64,000 nt of DNA, taken from Cobetia sp. L2A1 (lineage in GTDB: Bacteria > Pseudomonadota > Gammaproteobacteria > Pseudomonadales > Halomonadaceae). The stretch lies in the NCBI RefSeq assembly GCF_009796845.1, contig NZ_CP047025.1, positions 3,844,001-3,908,000 of the forward strand. The letters are read 5' to 3'. The notes below the pieces were generated by a model. That model was not told the origin of the DNA. It ran no database searches and worked only from the letters and a program-made list of their open reading frames with translations. Below, piece by piece: positions 46,933 to 54,899 of this stretch. A program made the position numbers and the translations under genes. Each line of letters begins with the position of its first letter. The stretch's first letter is position 1.

Positions 46933-49875
46933 ATGAGCGATTTCATTCCCGGTCAGCGCTGGATCAGTGACGGCGAGGCCGATCTCGGTCTTGGCACCAT
47001 TCTCAATGTCGATTTCCGCACCGTCACCGTCCTCTTTGCCGCCAGCGAAGAAACCCGCACCTACAGTCTCCGCGAAGCACCCCTGACCCGGGTCGCCTTC
47101 GGTAGTGGTGATCGCATCCAATCCGACGATGGCGAATGGCTCATCGTGGACGACTTCAAGGAAGTGCGCGGCCAGATCATCTACATCTGCGAGCGTAGCG
47201 GCGACACCGCGGGTGAGCTTGTCGAGCTCTCCGAGGCACGCTTGAATGACAAGATGCAATTCAATCAGGCGCGTGACCGCCTGCTGACCGGCCAGGTCGA
47301 CCGCAATGACTGGTTCGATCTGCGCTATCGCACGCTGCGCCACTTCCATCGTGTCGAGCAGAGCCCCGCGCTTGGCCTCTCCGGCCCCAAGGTCGACCTG
47401 GTGCCTCATCAGCTCTACATCGCCGATGAAGTCTCGCGCCGTCATGCGCCACGCGTCATGCTGGCCGATGAAGTCGGGCTGGGGAAAACCATTGAAGCCG
47501 GCCTGATCCTGCATCGGTTACTGATCAGTGGCCGCGCCAGTCGTGCGTTGATTCTGGTACCGGCCAGCCTGACTCACCAATGGCTGGTCGAGATGCTACG
47601 CCGCTTCTCGCTGGACGTGTCACTGCTCGACGAAGAGCAGTGCAAGGCTTATGGCACGCGCAATCCGTTCGAGGGAAATCAGATCATCCTCGCCAGCCAG
47701 GACTGGCTGTTTGCCAATCCGTCGCGTCAGGTGCAGGCCGCCGCGTGCGACTGGGACATGCTGATTGTCGATGAGGCGCATCATCTCGACTGGAGCGAAG
47801 ACAAGGTCGGCCCGGGCTATGCCTGCGTCGAATCCCTCGCGCGTCAGACCGCTGGGGTGCTGCTGCTGACCGCCACGCCTGAGCAGATGGGCTTTGAGAG
47901 CCACTTTGCGCGCCTGCGCCTGCTTGACCCCGAGCGCTATCACGATATCGCGCGCTTCAAGGCCGAAGAACAAGGCTACGTGGCCGTCGCGACCGCCATC
48001 GATGCGCTGGAAGCACTACCTGCCGACCAGAACGGACTAGAAAGCCTCAGCGCGATGCTGGATGACAGCGACAGCCGCGCCCTGCTCGACACCCTGATGG
48101 ATGTGGATGCCGACGACACCCAGCGTGACAGCGCTCGACGTCAGCTGCGCGATCAGCTGCTTGACCGCCACGGCACCGGCCGCGTGATGTTCCGCAACTC
48201 ACGTAGCCATGTCGCTGGCTTCCCTGAGCGTCGCCTGCATGTCCACGAGCTGGAGATGCCCTCCTCCTATCGCCGCGTCGTACGCAAGCTGGAGCGTGAC
48301 GAGGACTACCTCGACGACTTGCTGATTGAAACCGGCATGAACCACCCGGAAGTAGTGCTGTTCCTCGACGAAATGTATCGCGCGCTGCCGGACGACCGCA
48401 TGAATGCCGAGCCGTGGTGGCAGATCGATCCGCGTGTCATGTGGCTATTGGAAACCCTGACGAACCTCGGCCATGAGAAGGCGCTGGTGATCTGTCACAC
48501 CGCCGATACTGCTCGCGAGCTGTCTGAAGGCCTGCGCGTGCTGGGCGGGGTGCATGCACCTGTCTTCCATGAAGGCATGAGTCTGGTCGAGCGCGACCGT
48601 GCCGCAGCAGCATTTGCCTCCGAAGAGGAAGGTGTGCAGTTGCTGATATGTTCGGAAATCGGCTCTGAAGGACGCAATTTCCAGTTCTGTCACCATCTGG
48701 TGATGTTCGATCTACCGGTACATCCGGATCAGCTTGAACAGCGCATCGGCCGCCTCGATCGTATCGGCCAGCTATTCCCGATCGAAATTCACGTCCCCAT
48801 CTTTGAAGGCTCCCCGGGTGCTCAGCTACTGCGCTGGTTCCGTGATGGCATGGATTCCTTCAGCGCACCACACGGGATCGGTAGTGAGCTTTATGCTCAG
48901 TTTGGTGACGAGCTGGAAGAAGCGCTGCTCGATAGCGAAGAAATCGACAGTATCATCACGCAGACGCGTGAGCGCTTCGATGCCCTGCAGGCAGAGCGCC
49001 AGTCGGGCCGTAACCGTCTGCTGGAGCTGAATGCCTGTCGCCATGAGCGTGCCGAGGAAGTCATCGCGGCCGTCAAGGTGCTTGATAACGACAAGGCTCT
49101 GCCGGGCTATCTGGAACGCGCCTTCGATATCTTCGGCATCGAGAGCCGTGATATCGGCAATGGCATCACTTATCTGGCACCGGGGCCGCATATGCTCGAT
49201 GGTCTGCCGGGACTGGTGAAGGGTGAGGAAGGTTTCAGCGTCACCAGCGACCGTGCAACTGCGCTGTCACGCGATGACGTGCATCACCTGTCCTGGGAGC
49301 ACCCGCTGGTACGTGAAATGCTGGACCGCATCATTGAAGGCTCCATGGGCAATACTGCACTGGCACTGCTCAAGCATCCGGCAATTCCCGGTGGCCGCCT
49401 GATGACAGAGGTCATCTTCCGCACGCAGTCCTCGGCGCCGCGCGGCCTACGCCTGGGTCGCTTCCTGCCGCCTACCGCTATCCGTGTACTATTGGATGAG
49501 GCAGGCAGCAACCTGTCTGGCAAGGTGTCCTTCAGCGGCCTATCCAAGAACCTCAAGCCGGTGAAGAAGGCTGTCGCGCGTGATCTGATCAAACAGAGCC
49601 ACGCCACCCTGCGCAAGCTGATGAGCGATGCGGAGAAGGAAGCCGAGCGCGAACTGCCGAGCATCATCGAGCAGGCCCAGCAGCAGATGCGCGAGCAGCT
49701 GACCAGTGAACTGGCACGCCTGGAAGCACTGGCGAGCCACAATCCGGCCGTACGTGAAGAAGAACTCGAAGCGCTGCGTCAGGAACGTGCTGCACTCGAC
49801 AATGCCATAGAGACGACTCGCCTGCGCCTCGATAGCGTGCGCGTGATTGTCACGGTGGATGCTCACGAACATTGA
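46933..49875 (+). CDS. rapA: RNA polymerase-associated ATPase RapA
   Basis: Swi2/Snf2-family protein of 980 aa that binds core RNA polymerase and helps recycle it. An N-terminal Tudor-like domain (FIPGQRWISDGEADLGLGTI) is followed by the helicase core: Walker A DEVGLGKT (about 179-186), DEAH box IVDEAHHL (about 277-284), LLLTATPEQMGF, and the second RecA lobe with SEIGSEGRNFQFCHHLVMFDLP and QRIGRLDRIGQ. The C-terminal spacer and Rpb2-like regions follow. Length close to E. coli (968). A strong terminator follows. Confidence 0.97.
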   Translation: MSDFIPGQRWISDGEADLGLGTILNVDFRTVTVLFAASEETRTYSLREAPLTRVAFGSGDRIQSDDGEWLIVDDFKEVRGQIIYICERSGDTAGELVELSEARLNDKMQFNQARDRLLTGQVDRNDWFDLRYRTLRHFHRVEQSPALGLSGPKVDLVPHQLYIADEVSRRHAPRVMLADEVGLGKTIEAGLILHRLLISGRASRALILVPASLTHQWLVEMLRRFSLDVSLLDEEQCKAYGTRNPFEGNQIILASQDWLFANPSRQVQAAACDWDMLIVDEAHHLDWSEDKVGPGYACVESLARQTAGVLLLTATPEQMGFESHFARLRLLDPERYHDIARFKAEEQGYVAVATAIDALEALPADQNGLESLSAMLDDSDSRALLDTLMDVDADDTQRDSARRQLRDQLLDRHGTGRVMFRNSRSHVAGFPERRLHVHELEMPSSYRRVVRKLERDEDYLDDLLIETGMNHPEVVLFLDEMYRALPDDRMNAEPWWQIDPRVMWLLETLTNLGHEKALVICHTADTARELSEGLRVLGGVHAPVFHEGMSLVERDRAAAAFASEEEGVQLLICSEIGSEGRNFQFCHHLVMFDLPVHPDQLEQRIGRLDRIGQLFPIEIHVPIFEGSPGAQLLRWFRDGMDSFSAPHGIGSELYAQFGDELEEALLDSEEIDSIITQTRERFDALQAERQSGRNRLLELNACRHERAEEVIAAVKVLDNDKALPGYLERAFDIFGIESRDIGNGITYLAPGPHMLDGLPGLVKGEEGFSVTSDRATALSRDDVHHLSWEHPLVREMLDRIIEGSMGNTALALLKHPAIPGGRLMTEVIFRTQSSAPRGLRLGRFLPPTAIRVLLDEAGSNLSGKVSFSGLSKNLKPVKKAVARDLIKQSHATLRKLMSDAEKEAERELPSIIEQAQQQMREQLTSELARLEALASHNPAVREEELEALRQERAALDNAIETTRLRLDSVRVIVTVDAHEH

Positions 49876-49903
49876 TGGGGGCTTGAGCCTCCCTGCATGA
49901 CCC

Positions 49904-49942
49904 ACAAACGCCCCGCCTGCGACTCGCAGGCGGGGCGTTTGT
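49904..49942 (+). terminator. terminator of rapA
   Basis: A 17-bp perfect stem (ACAAACGCCCCGCCTGC at 49904-49920 with its complement at 49926-49942) and a 5-nt loop, followed by a T-containing tail. It lies 28 nt after the rapA stop. Confidence 0.9.
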
Positions 49943-50034
49943 CTTTCCAGGGCGGCCTTTCTGTACTTATGCATCCGAGCTTGTCAGATCAAGCCTCGAC
50001 CACGATGATTCACTCTCACCGACAGAGCGTTTTC

Positions 50035-50811
50035 ATGCAGACACCTATCTCATCGAGTGCCGATATGACGCTGAATGCTCTTCATGACACTCATGGCTGG
50101 CAAGGCGAACGGTTACAGGAAGAACGCGAGCGAGTGGCAGGGCTGAAACTATCGCTGCTGGCCGCTGGCGACGACTGGTGGGCGATCGACAAGCCTGCCG
50201 AGCTACCCTCGGTGCCAGGCCGTGACCCGTCTCGCTTCGACAGTGTGTACTCGCGCCTGTGTCAGCTAAGCAGCGACACCCGTGCGGTACATCGTCTCGA
50301 CGTGGCCACCTCCGGAGTACTGCTGGTGGCGCGTAACGTCGAGGGCCAACGCCGCCTGTCGCGACTATTTCAGTCACGCACCATCGACAAGCGTTATGTC
50401 GCTGTCGTCGCTGGTCACCTTGCGCCAACAGAAGGCAGTATTGCACTGCCCCTGCGCTGCGACTGGCCACACCGGCCTCGTCAGATCGTCGACTTCGCTT
50501 ACGGCAAGCCAGCACTGACCCACTATCATATCGAGCAATACCTGACGCTTCCCGGTCAGCGACCGGATGGCACCCCGCAGACACTGTCCTGCTCACGAGT
50601 GCTGCTAACGCCGCACACAGGACGATCACATCAGCTGCGTCTGCACCTGTTGGCGCTGGGCCATCCCATCATCGGCGATGCTTTCTATGCACGCGGCGCA
50701 GCGCTGAATGCCAGTCCACGCCTGCTACTGCATGCGGCACGGCTAACCATACCGCCAGCAGTCGATAGTGGCGAGCCCGCACTGATGCTTGAGGCACCGT
50801 TGCCATTCTAA
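50035..50811 (+). CDS. rluA: dual-specificity RNA pseudouridine synthase RluA
   Basis: RluA-type synthase (pseudouridine 746 of 23S rRNA and 32 of some tRNAs in E. coli). The catalytic motif HRLDVATSGVLLVAR, the RluA-specific LPLRCDWPHRPRQ and GKPALTHY, and GRSHQLRLHLLALGHPIIGD match E. coli RluA throughout; there is no S4 domain, as in RluA. The start is uncertain: the frame is open from 49897, but that runs through the rapA terminator, so I chose ATG 50035 (258 aa); 50065 is also possible. E. coli RluA is 219 aa. Confidence 0.9.
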   Translation: MQTPISSSADMTLNALHDTHGWQGERLQEERERVAGLKLSLLAAGDDWWAIDKPAELPSVPGRDPSRFDSVYSRLCQLSSDTRAVHRLDVATSGVLLVARNVEGQRRLSRLFQSRTIDKRYVAVVAGHLAPTEGSIALPLRCDWPHRPRQIVDFAYGKPALTHYHIEQYLTLPGQRPDGTPQTLSCSRVLLTPHTGRSHQLRLHLLALGHPIIGDAFYARGAALNASPRLLLHAARLTIPPAVDSGEPALMLEAPLPF

Positions 50812-50847
50812 TCGCGACTGCATGTCTCTAGCTCAGTGCTGGCTACC

Positions 50848-51783
50848 TCAGTCCTTGTTCAGAATATCGGCAAGTGCCACATCAAGTGTCGGGTAGTCGA
50901 ATTTGAACCCCGCGTCCTCCAGGCGGGCCGGCACCATGCGCGCACCTTCCAGCAGCAGTGTACTCATCTCACCCAAGCCCAGTTTGAGCGCTGCCGCCGG
51001 CAGCGGCAGGATAGCCGGTCGCCCCAGCGCGCGGGCCAATGCATGGGTAAAGCCCATGTTGGTGACCGGATGTGGCGCGCTGGCATTGAAAGCTCCATTC
51101 AGCGTGGTGTCCGTCAGCAGGTGCTCAATGATGCGAATCAGGTCATGGCGGTGAACCCACGGCATATAGTGGCGACCATCACCAAGACGCCCTCCAAGCC
51201 CGAACTTGAAGGGTGTCAGCAGTTTGGCAAGCGTGCCGCCATCAGCCTCCATCACCAATCCAATACGAATGATCGCCAGTCGTACACCACTGTCAGTCAC
51301 CGGCATGGCCGCCGCCTCCCAGTCGCGACACAGACGGTGATTGAAGTCATCGTGAGGCGTGGCCTGCTCATCAATCTCGATATCACCCAGCTGACCCGCC
51401 TTGGGTTGCGCGCCGTAGTAACCCATCGCCGAGCCAGACACCATCACCTGCGGGGGATGCCCTTCGGCCGCCAGCTGCTCACACAGCATCACGAGATGTC
51501 CGGTGATGTTCAGGCGCGACTCTCGTAGCTCACGCTTATGCTCCTCACTCCAGCGGCGACCCGCAATCGACTCACCGGCAAGATTGATGATCGCCTCGGG
51601 CTGCCAATCCTTGAATGCCAAGGGTGTATCCGCGGCGGTGACAGTAAGCCCTTGAGCACCCAATTCACGCTCGGCACGCTCCGGATGACGCGACACGACT
51701 GCCAGCAAATGCCCAGCCGTGGCGAGATGGCAGCACAACGCCTGCCCCACGAAGCCGGTAGCACCAGTGATCAAAATACGCAT
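50848..51783 (-). CDS. TIGR01777-family NAD-dependent epimerase/dehydratase (YfcH-like)
   Basis: An extended short-chain dehydrogenase-like protein of 311 aa with the N-terminal Rossmann motif ILITGATGFVGQAL and a C-terminal DUF1731 domain (LPLPAAALKLGLGEMSTLLLEGARMVP...). The substrate of this family is not established. The motif INLAGESIAGRRWSEEHKRELRESR is typical of YfcH proteins. ATG 51783 has AAGGAG 7 nt upstream. It is divergent from the renalase-like gene, sharing a 266-nt intergenic region that contains TGTACA-like repeats. Confidence 0.9.
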   Translation of the reverse strand: MRILITGATGFVGQALCCHLATAGHLLAVVSRHPERAERELGAQGLTVTAADTPLAFKDWQPEAIINLAGESIAGRRWSEEHKRELRESRLNITGHLVMLCEQLAAEGHPPQVMVSGSAMGYYGAQPKAGQLGDIEIDEQATPHDDFNHRLCRDWEAAAMPVTDSGVRLAIIRIGLVMEADGGTLAKLLTPFKFGLGGRLGDGRHYMPWVHRHDLIRIIEHLLTDTTLNGAFNASAPHPVTNMGFTHALARALGRPAILPLPAAALKLGLGEMSTLLLEGARMVPARLEDAGFKFDYPTLDVALADILNKD

Positions 51784-51912
51784 GCTGTTTCTCCTTGCCG
51801 CTGGATGGCACTGGCGATGGGACATTGGGCTAAGCGCGAGTCACAGGCTTTCCGTCTGCACTTAGCACTACGCGCCATCAAACACTCTGACACATTGAAC
51901 TCCCACCAAAAC

Positions 51913-51951
51913 TATACATTTATTGTACAAACAGATACCAAGAAGTTAACT
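51913..51951 (+). promoter_or_regulatory. candidate promoter with 11-bp-spaced TGTACA-like repeats
   Basis: TATACA (51913-51918) and TGTACA (51924-51929) are direct-repeat-like words exactly 11 bp apart. The second overlaps a possible -35 TTGTAC (51923-51928), with a 17-nt spacer to TTAACT (51946-51951). CarH/LitR-type MerR regulators bind 11-bp direct repeats across the -35 element, and such a regulator is encoded 2 kb away. The link is inference. Confidence 0.4.
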
Positions 51952-52049
51952 TTAGCGTAATACACCTTCAATCAGTAAGTAGCCGTCGTGCTAGCACATC
52001 AGCACTTACACGCCTCGCTATCCATGCCACTGCTCACAGGGAGAGCCCG

Positions 52050-53240
52050 ATGTCAGTATCGTCCATCGCCATCATCGGCGCCGGTATCGCCGGTCTTTCT
52101 GCTGCGGCTGTCCTGGCCGCCAGCGGCCATGCAGTCACTCTCTTCGAGAAGGCACGCGGCCCCGGAGGGCGGCTCGCGAGTCGCCGCACTCCGGAGGGTC
52201 CCATCGATATCGGGGCGCAATACTTCACAGTGCGTGACCCACGCTTCGCTCACGCACTCGGCGACTGGCAAGCCGCAGGGGTCGTTGCGTCATGGGGCGA
52301 GCGCCTACTCAGCCTTGGCGATGGGGGCTGGATGACGCTAAAAGATCAGTCGCCACGCTACGTGGCCAGTCCACGCATGAGCGCCCTGAGCCGCCATCTG
52401 AGCGCTCAACTACCAGACAATGCGCAGCTACACAGCAACACGCGCATCACGCGCCTGGTGCCTACCGGTGATGATTGCTGGCAGCTGGAAAGCGCCGAAG
52501 GTCAACAACATGGCCCCTTCGCTCGCGTATTGATCACGGTACCAGCACCTCAAGCCATCGCATTACTCGCCACGGCAGGCACAGATGAAAAAGGGATGGC
52601 ACGCTCACAGGACTCACTGGCACCTCATCTCAGCACAGCACTGGCGAAGATCGAGATGGCGCCTACCTGGACCGTCATGGCTGCCCTCAAGAGTTCACTG
52701 CCTCCTCTGAAGGGGCAAACTGACTGGCAAGGACTGTTGGTCAGTCGCGGTGATGACGTACCTCTGCGCTGCGTGATGCGTCAGCATTCGCGCCCCGGAC
52801 GTGAGGCAGCCCGTTCAGAGACTAGCAAGGGCAGAGTGACCTCGACTGATCATGACCACGTGGCCGCCAAGGAAACTCTGAGCCTGCTGGCGAGCGCCGG
52901 CTGGAGTGAGGCACATCTGGAAGACAGCCCCGAGCAAGTCGCCAGTGCACTCTGGCGTGCGTTTTGCGCACTGCCAGACATGGCTAACCTGCCGCGAGAG
53001 GGCGATGGCGTCACACTGACGGCACATCGCTGGCGCTACGCACATCCCACGCACTGCGTACCGCCATCCATGACGACGACCCCTCTCGCGGAAAAAGGGC
53101 TGATGCTTGCCGGGGATGGCGTGCGTGGGCCACGCGTCGAAGATGCCTGGCTGTCCGGGCTTGAAGCCGCCGAGCAGCTAATTGAAGATCAGCTAATTGA
53201 CGAGCGCGAGAATCCGGCAGGACAGCACGCCAGCAACTGA
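52050..53240 (+). CDS. renalase-like FAD-dependent oxidoreductase
   Basis: Flavoprotein of 396 aa with the dinucleotide-binding motif IAIIGAGIAGLSAAAVLAAS at residues 6-25, then KARGPGGRLASRR and IDIGAQYFTVRD, the hallmark of bacterial renalase/NAD(P)-binding amine-oxidase-like proteins. The C-terminal GLMLAGDGVRGPRVEDAWLSGLEAAE closes the FAD fold. Bacterial renalases oxidise mis-reduced nicotinamides; the substrate here is not proven. GGGAG precedes the ATG. It lies at the head of the putative light-response region, with a TGTACA-repeat promoter candidate upstream. Confidence 0.85.
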   Translation: MSVSSIAIIGAGIAGLSAAAVLAASGHAVTLFEKARGPGGRLASRRTPEGPIDIGAQYFTVRDPRFAHALGDWQAAGVVASWGERLLSLGDGGWMTLKDQSPRYVASPRMSALSRHLSAQLPDNAQLHSNTRITRLVPTGDDCWQLESAEGQQHGPFARVLITVPAPQAIALLATAGTDEKGMARSQDSLAPHLSTALAKIEMAPTWTVMAALKSSLPPLKGQTDWQGLLVSRGDDVPLRCVMRQHSRPGREAARSETSKGRVTSTDHDHVAAKETLSLLASAGWSEAHLEDSPEQVASALWRAFCALPDMANLPREGDGVTLTAHRWRYAHPTHCVPPSMTTTPLAEKGLMLAGDGVRGPRVEDAWLSGLEAAEQLIEDQLIDERENPAGQHASN

Positions 53241-53277
53241 TGCGCTGCCTCAACACCCTATTCACGAGGATACTTGC

Positions 53278-53661
53278 ATGACTTCCCCCCCCGATAGCAG
53301 CGATGCCCTGATACTGCTGGCTCATGGTTCACGTGATCCACGTTGGCGCGAGCCCTTTGAGGCACTCGAGACCGCACTGGCGACTCGCCTGAAGCGTCCG
53401 ACGCGCCTGGCGTACATGGAGTTGTGTGATCCGCTGCTGACGGACACGATCAACACACTGGTCGCCGAGAACGCGTCTCGCATCGATATTCTGCCGCTCT
53501 TCTTTGCGGCTGGGCGTCATCTGCGAGAAGACGTGCCCGCCATGCTTGAAGTCTCTCAGCATGATCACCCTGATTGCCCCATTGCATTGCTGGATCCTGT
53601 CGGTGCACATCCCGCCTTTGTCGAGGCCTTGATCCAGATTGTGGAGCAGCAAGATCGCTAA
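53278..53661 (+). CDS. cbiX: short CbiX-type sirohydrochlorin cobalto/ferrochelatase
   Basis: A single-domain chelatase of 127 aa of the CbiX-short type, inserting Co or Fe into sirohydrochlorin. The two metal-site histidines are in ILLAHGSRDPRW (about residue 14) and FFAAGRHLREDVP (about 81). GAGGA lies 7 nt before ATG 53278. 37 nt after the renalase-like gene, so the two may be co-transcribed. Whether it supplies B12, siroheme or both is unknown; no other cobalamin gene is in the window. Confidence 0.88.
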   Translation: MTSPPDSSDALILLAHGSRDPRWREPFEALETALATRLKRPTRLAYMELCDPLLTDTINTLVAENASRIDILPLFFAAGRHLREDVPAMLEVSQHDHPDCPIALLDPVGAHPAFVEALIQIVEQQDR

Positions 53662-53805
53662 GTCGTGACTCAAAGAAGGGGCAAGCTAACGGTCAGAACA
53701 GGCGGTGTCATGCGTCATCTGAGCATGCGTGTGGGTGATGCGACGCAGTTAGGCGTTACATGCCACTTGTCAGGGTAGGGCTGCTGCGCCATCCTGATGC
53801 CCACA

Positions 53806-53822
53806 TGTATAGCTAGTGCACA
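53806..53822 (+). promoter_or_regulatory. TGTACA-like repeat pair upstream of the MerR gene
   Basis: TGTATA (53806-53811) and TGCACA (53817-53822) are again spaced by exactly 11 bp, as upstream of the renalase-like gene. They lie 118 nt before the regulator's start in a 278-nt gap that holds no gene. An autoregulatory operator is possible; two imperfect hexamers could also be chance. Confidence 0.3.
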
Positions 53823-53939
53823 AGATGCATTGCTGGCATCCCGCAGTTCTTTGGTCGCGCCACTTTATTTTACTCTGTGTGTCGCCCTCACCAGTGCTTC
53901 ATTCGGGATGCCTCGTCACCGCAAGAGGTAACATCATCC

Positions 53940-54851
53940 ATGACTGACAAGGCCACGGAAACTGCCAGCTCTCCGCTGTTTCCGATCCGTGAAGTCTCAC
54001 GCCTGACCGGTGTCAACTCGGTCACGCTGAGAGCCTGGGAGCGTCGCTACGCGTTGATAGAACCGCGCCGCACGCCCAAGGGGCATCGCCTGTATGCCCG
54101 TGAGGATATCGAGCGCATTGAGCATATCCTGCAATGGCTCAATCGCGGCGTGCCGGTCAGTCAGGTACGCGAGCTACTCGACCAGCCGCAGCCGGAAGCG
54201 GCACCGATGCCTGATGAGGGTAGCTGGAGCGGCCAACAGCAGCTGGCGATGGCAGCGATTGATGCGCTGGATGAGACGCGCCTGGCGGAACTCTATAACC
54301 AGAGCCTTGCGTTATACCCGGTCAGCAGTGTGGTTGAGCGTCTATGGCGACCGCTGGTCGAGCAACTGGAAGAGCGCAGTAGCGCCACCTTTGGTGCACG
54401 CCTGTCCCAGTGCTTTTTCGAAAGCTTCCTGCGCTCGCGCGTGGGGGCCCGCCTGGTATTTGCCAATCAGGAGCGCCATGCCCCGCATATCACGGTAACG
54501 CGCCTGCCTGACGAGCCGGGGCTATGCTGGCTGTTGCTGTTTGCATTGGTGGCCAGTGATGCGGGCTATCACGTCAGCTTGCTGGATGGCCCGTTGCCTT
54601 TGGCTGAGCTGCCACTGGCCGCTGAACGCCTCCAGGCGCAGGCCGTGATTCTGGTCGGCACACAGGCAGAACGTACCGAGGTCATGCGCCGCCAGTTGCC
54701 GCGCATCGCCGAACAATTGTCAGTGCCGCTGGCCATTACTGGCCCGGCAGCCCAGATTCGTCAGCAGGAGCTGGTGGGTGGGCCTGTTGAAGGCCTTGGC
54801 GCCGACCCCATTCAAGCGGTCGCTCGCCTGAGGTCGCTGATAGCCCGCTGA
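53940..54851 (+). CDS. LitR/CarH-like MerR-family transcriptional regulator
   Basis: A 303-residue regulator. The N-terminal MerR winged helix-turn-helix (FPIREVSRLTGVNSVTLRAW ... RRTPKGHRLY, residues 14-52) is followed by a helical bundle (about 90-175) and a Rossmann-like domain (LLLFALVASDAGYHVSLLDG, QAVILVGTQAE) with the B12-binding fold of CarH/LitR. The cobalamin ligand motif D-x-H-x2-G and the W...EH signature are absent, so it resembles B12-independent LitR proteins of the Pseudomonas PplR kind. ATG 53940 has GAGGT 10 nt upstream. The next gene is phrB (48 nt), a classic target of such regulators. Confidence 0.82.
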   Translation: MTDKATETASSPLFPIREVSRLTGVNSVTLRAWERRYALIEPRRTPKGHRLYAREDIERIEHILQWLNRGVPVSQVRELLDQPQPEAAPMPDEGSWSGQQQLAMAAIDALDETRLAELYNQSLALYPVSSVVERLWRPLVEQLEERSSATFGARLSQCFFESFLRSRVGARLVFANQERHAPHITVTRLPDEPGLCWLLLFALVASDAGYHVSLLDGPLPLAELPLAAERLQAQAVILVGTQAERTEVMRRQLPRIAEQLSVPLAITGPAAQIRQQELVGGPVEGLGADPIQAVARLRSLIAR

Positions 54852-54899
54852 GCCCGAACTCCTGCGCGAGACTTACGTCATCATCGCCAAGGAGTTCGC

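Noticed and set aside
49897-50034. Longer N-terminus of RluA
   Set aside because: It would be encoded across the rapA terminator hairpin, and the extra residues show no similarity to RluA.
53940-54851. Adenosylcobalamin-dependent CarH photoreceptor
   Set aside because: The D-x-H-x2-G cobalamin motif and the W...EH signature are absent, so I call it LitR/CarH-like only.
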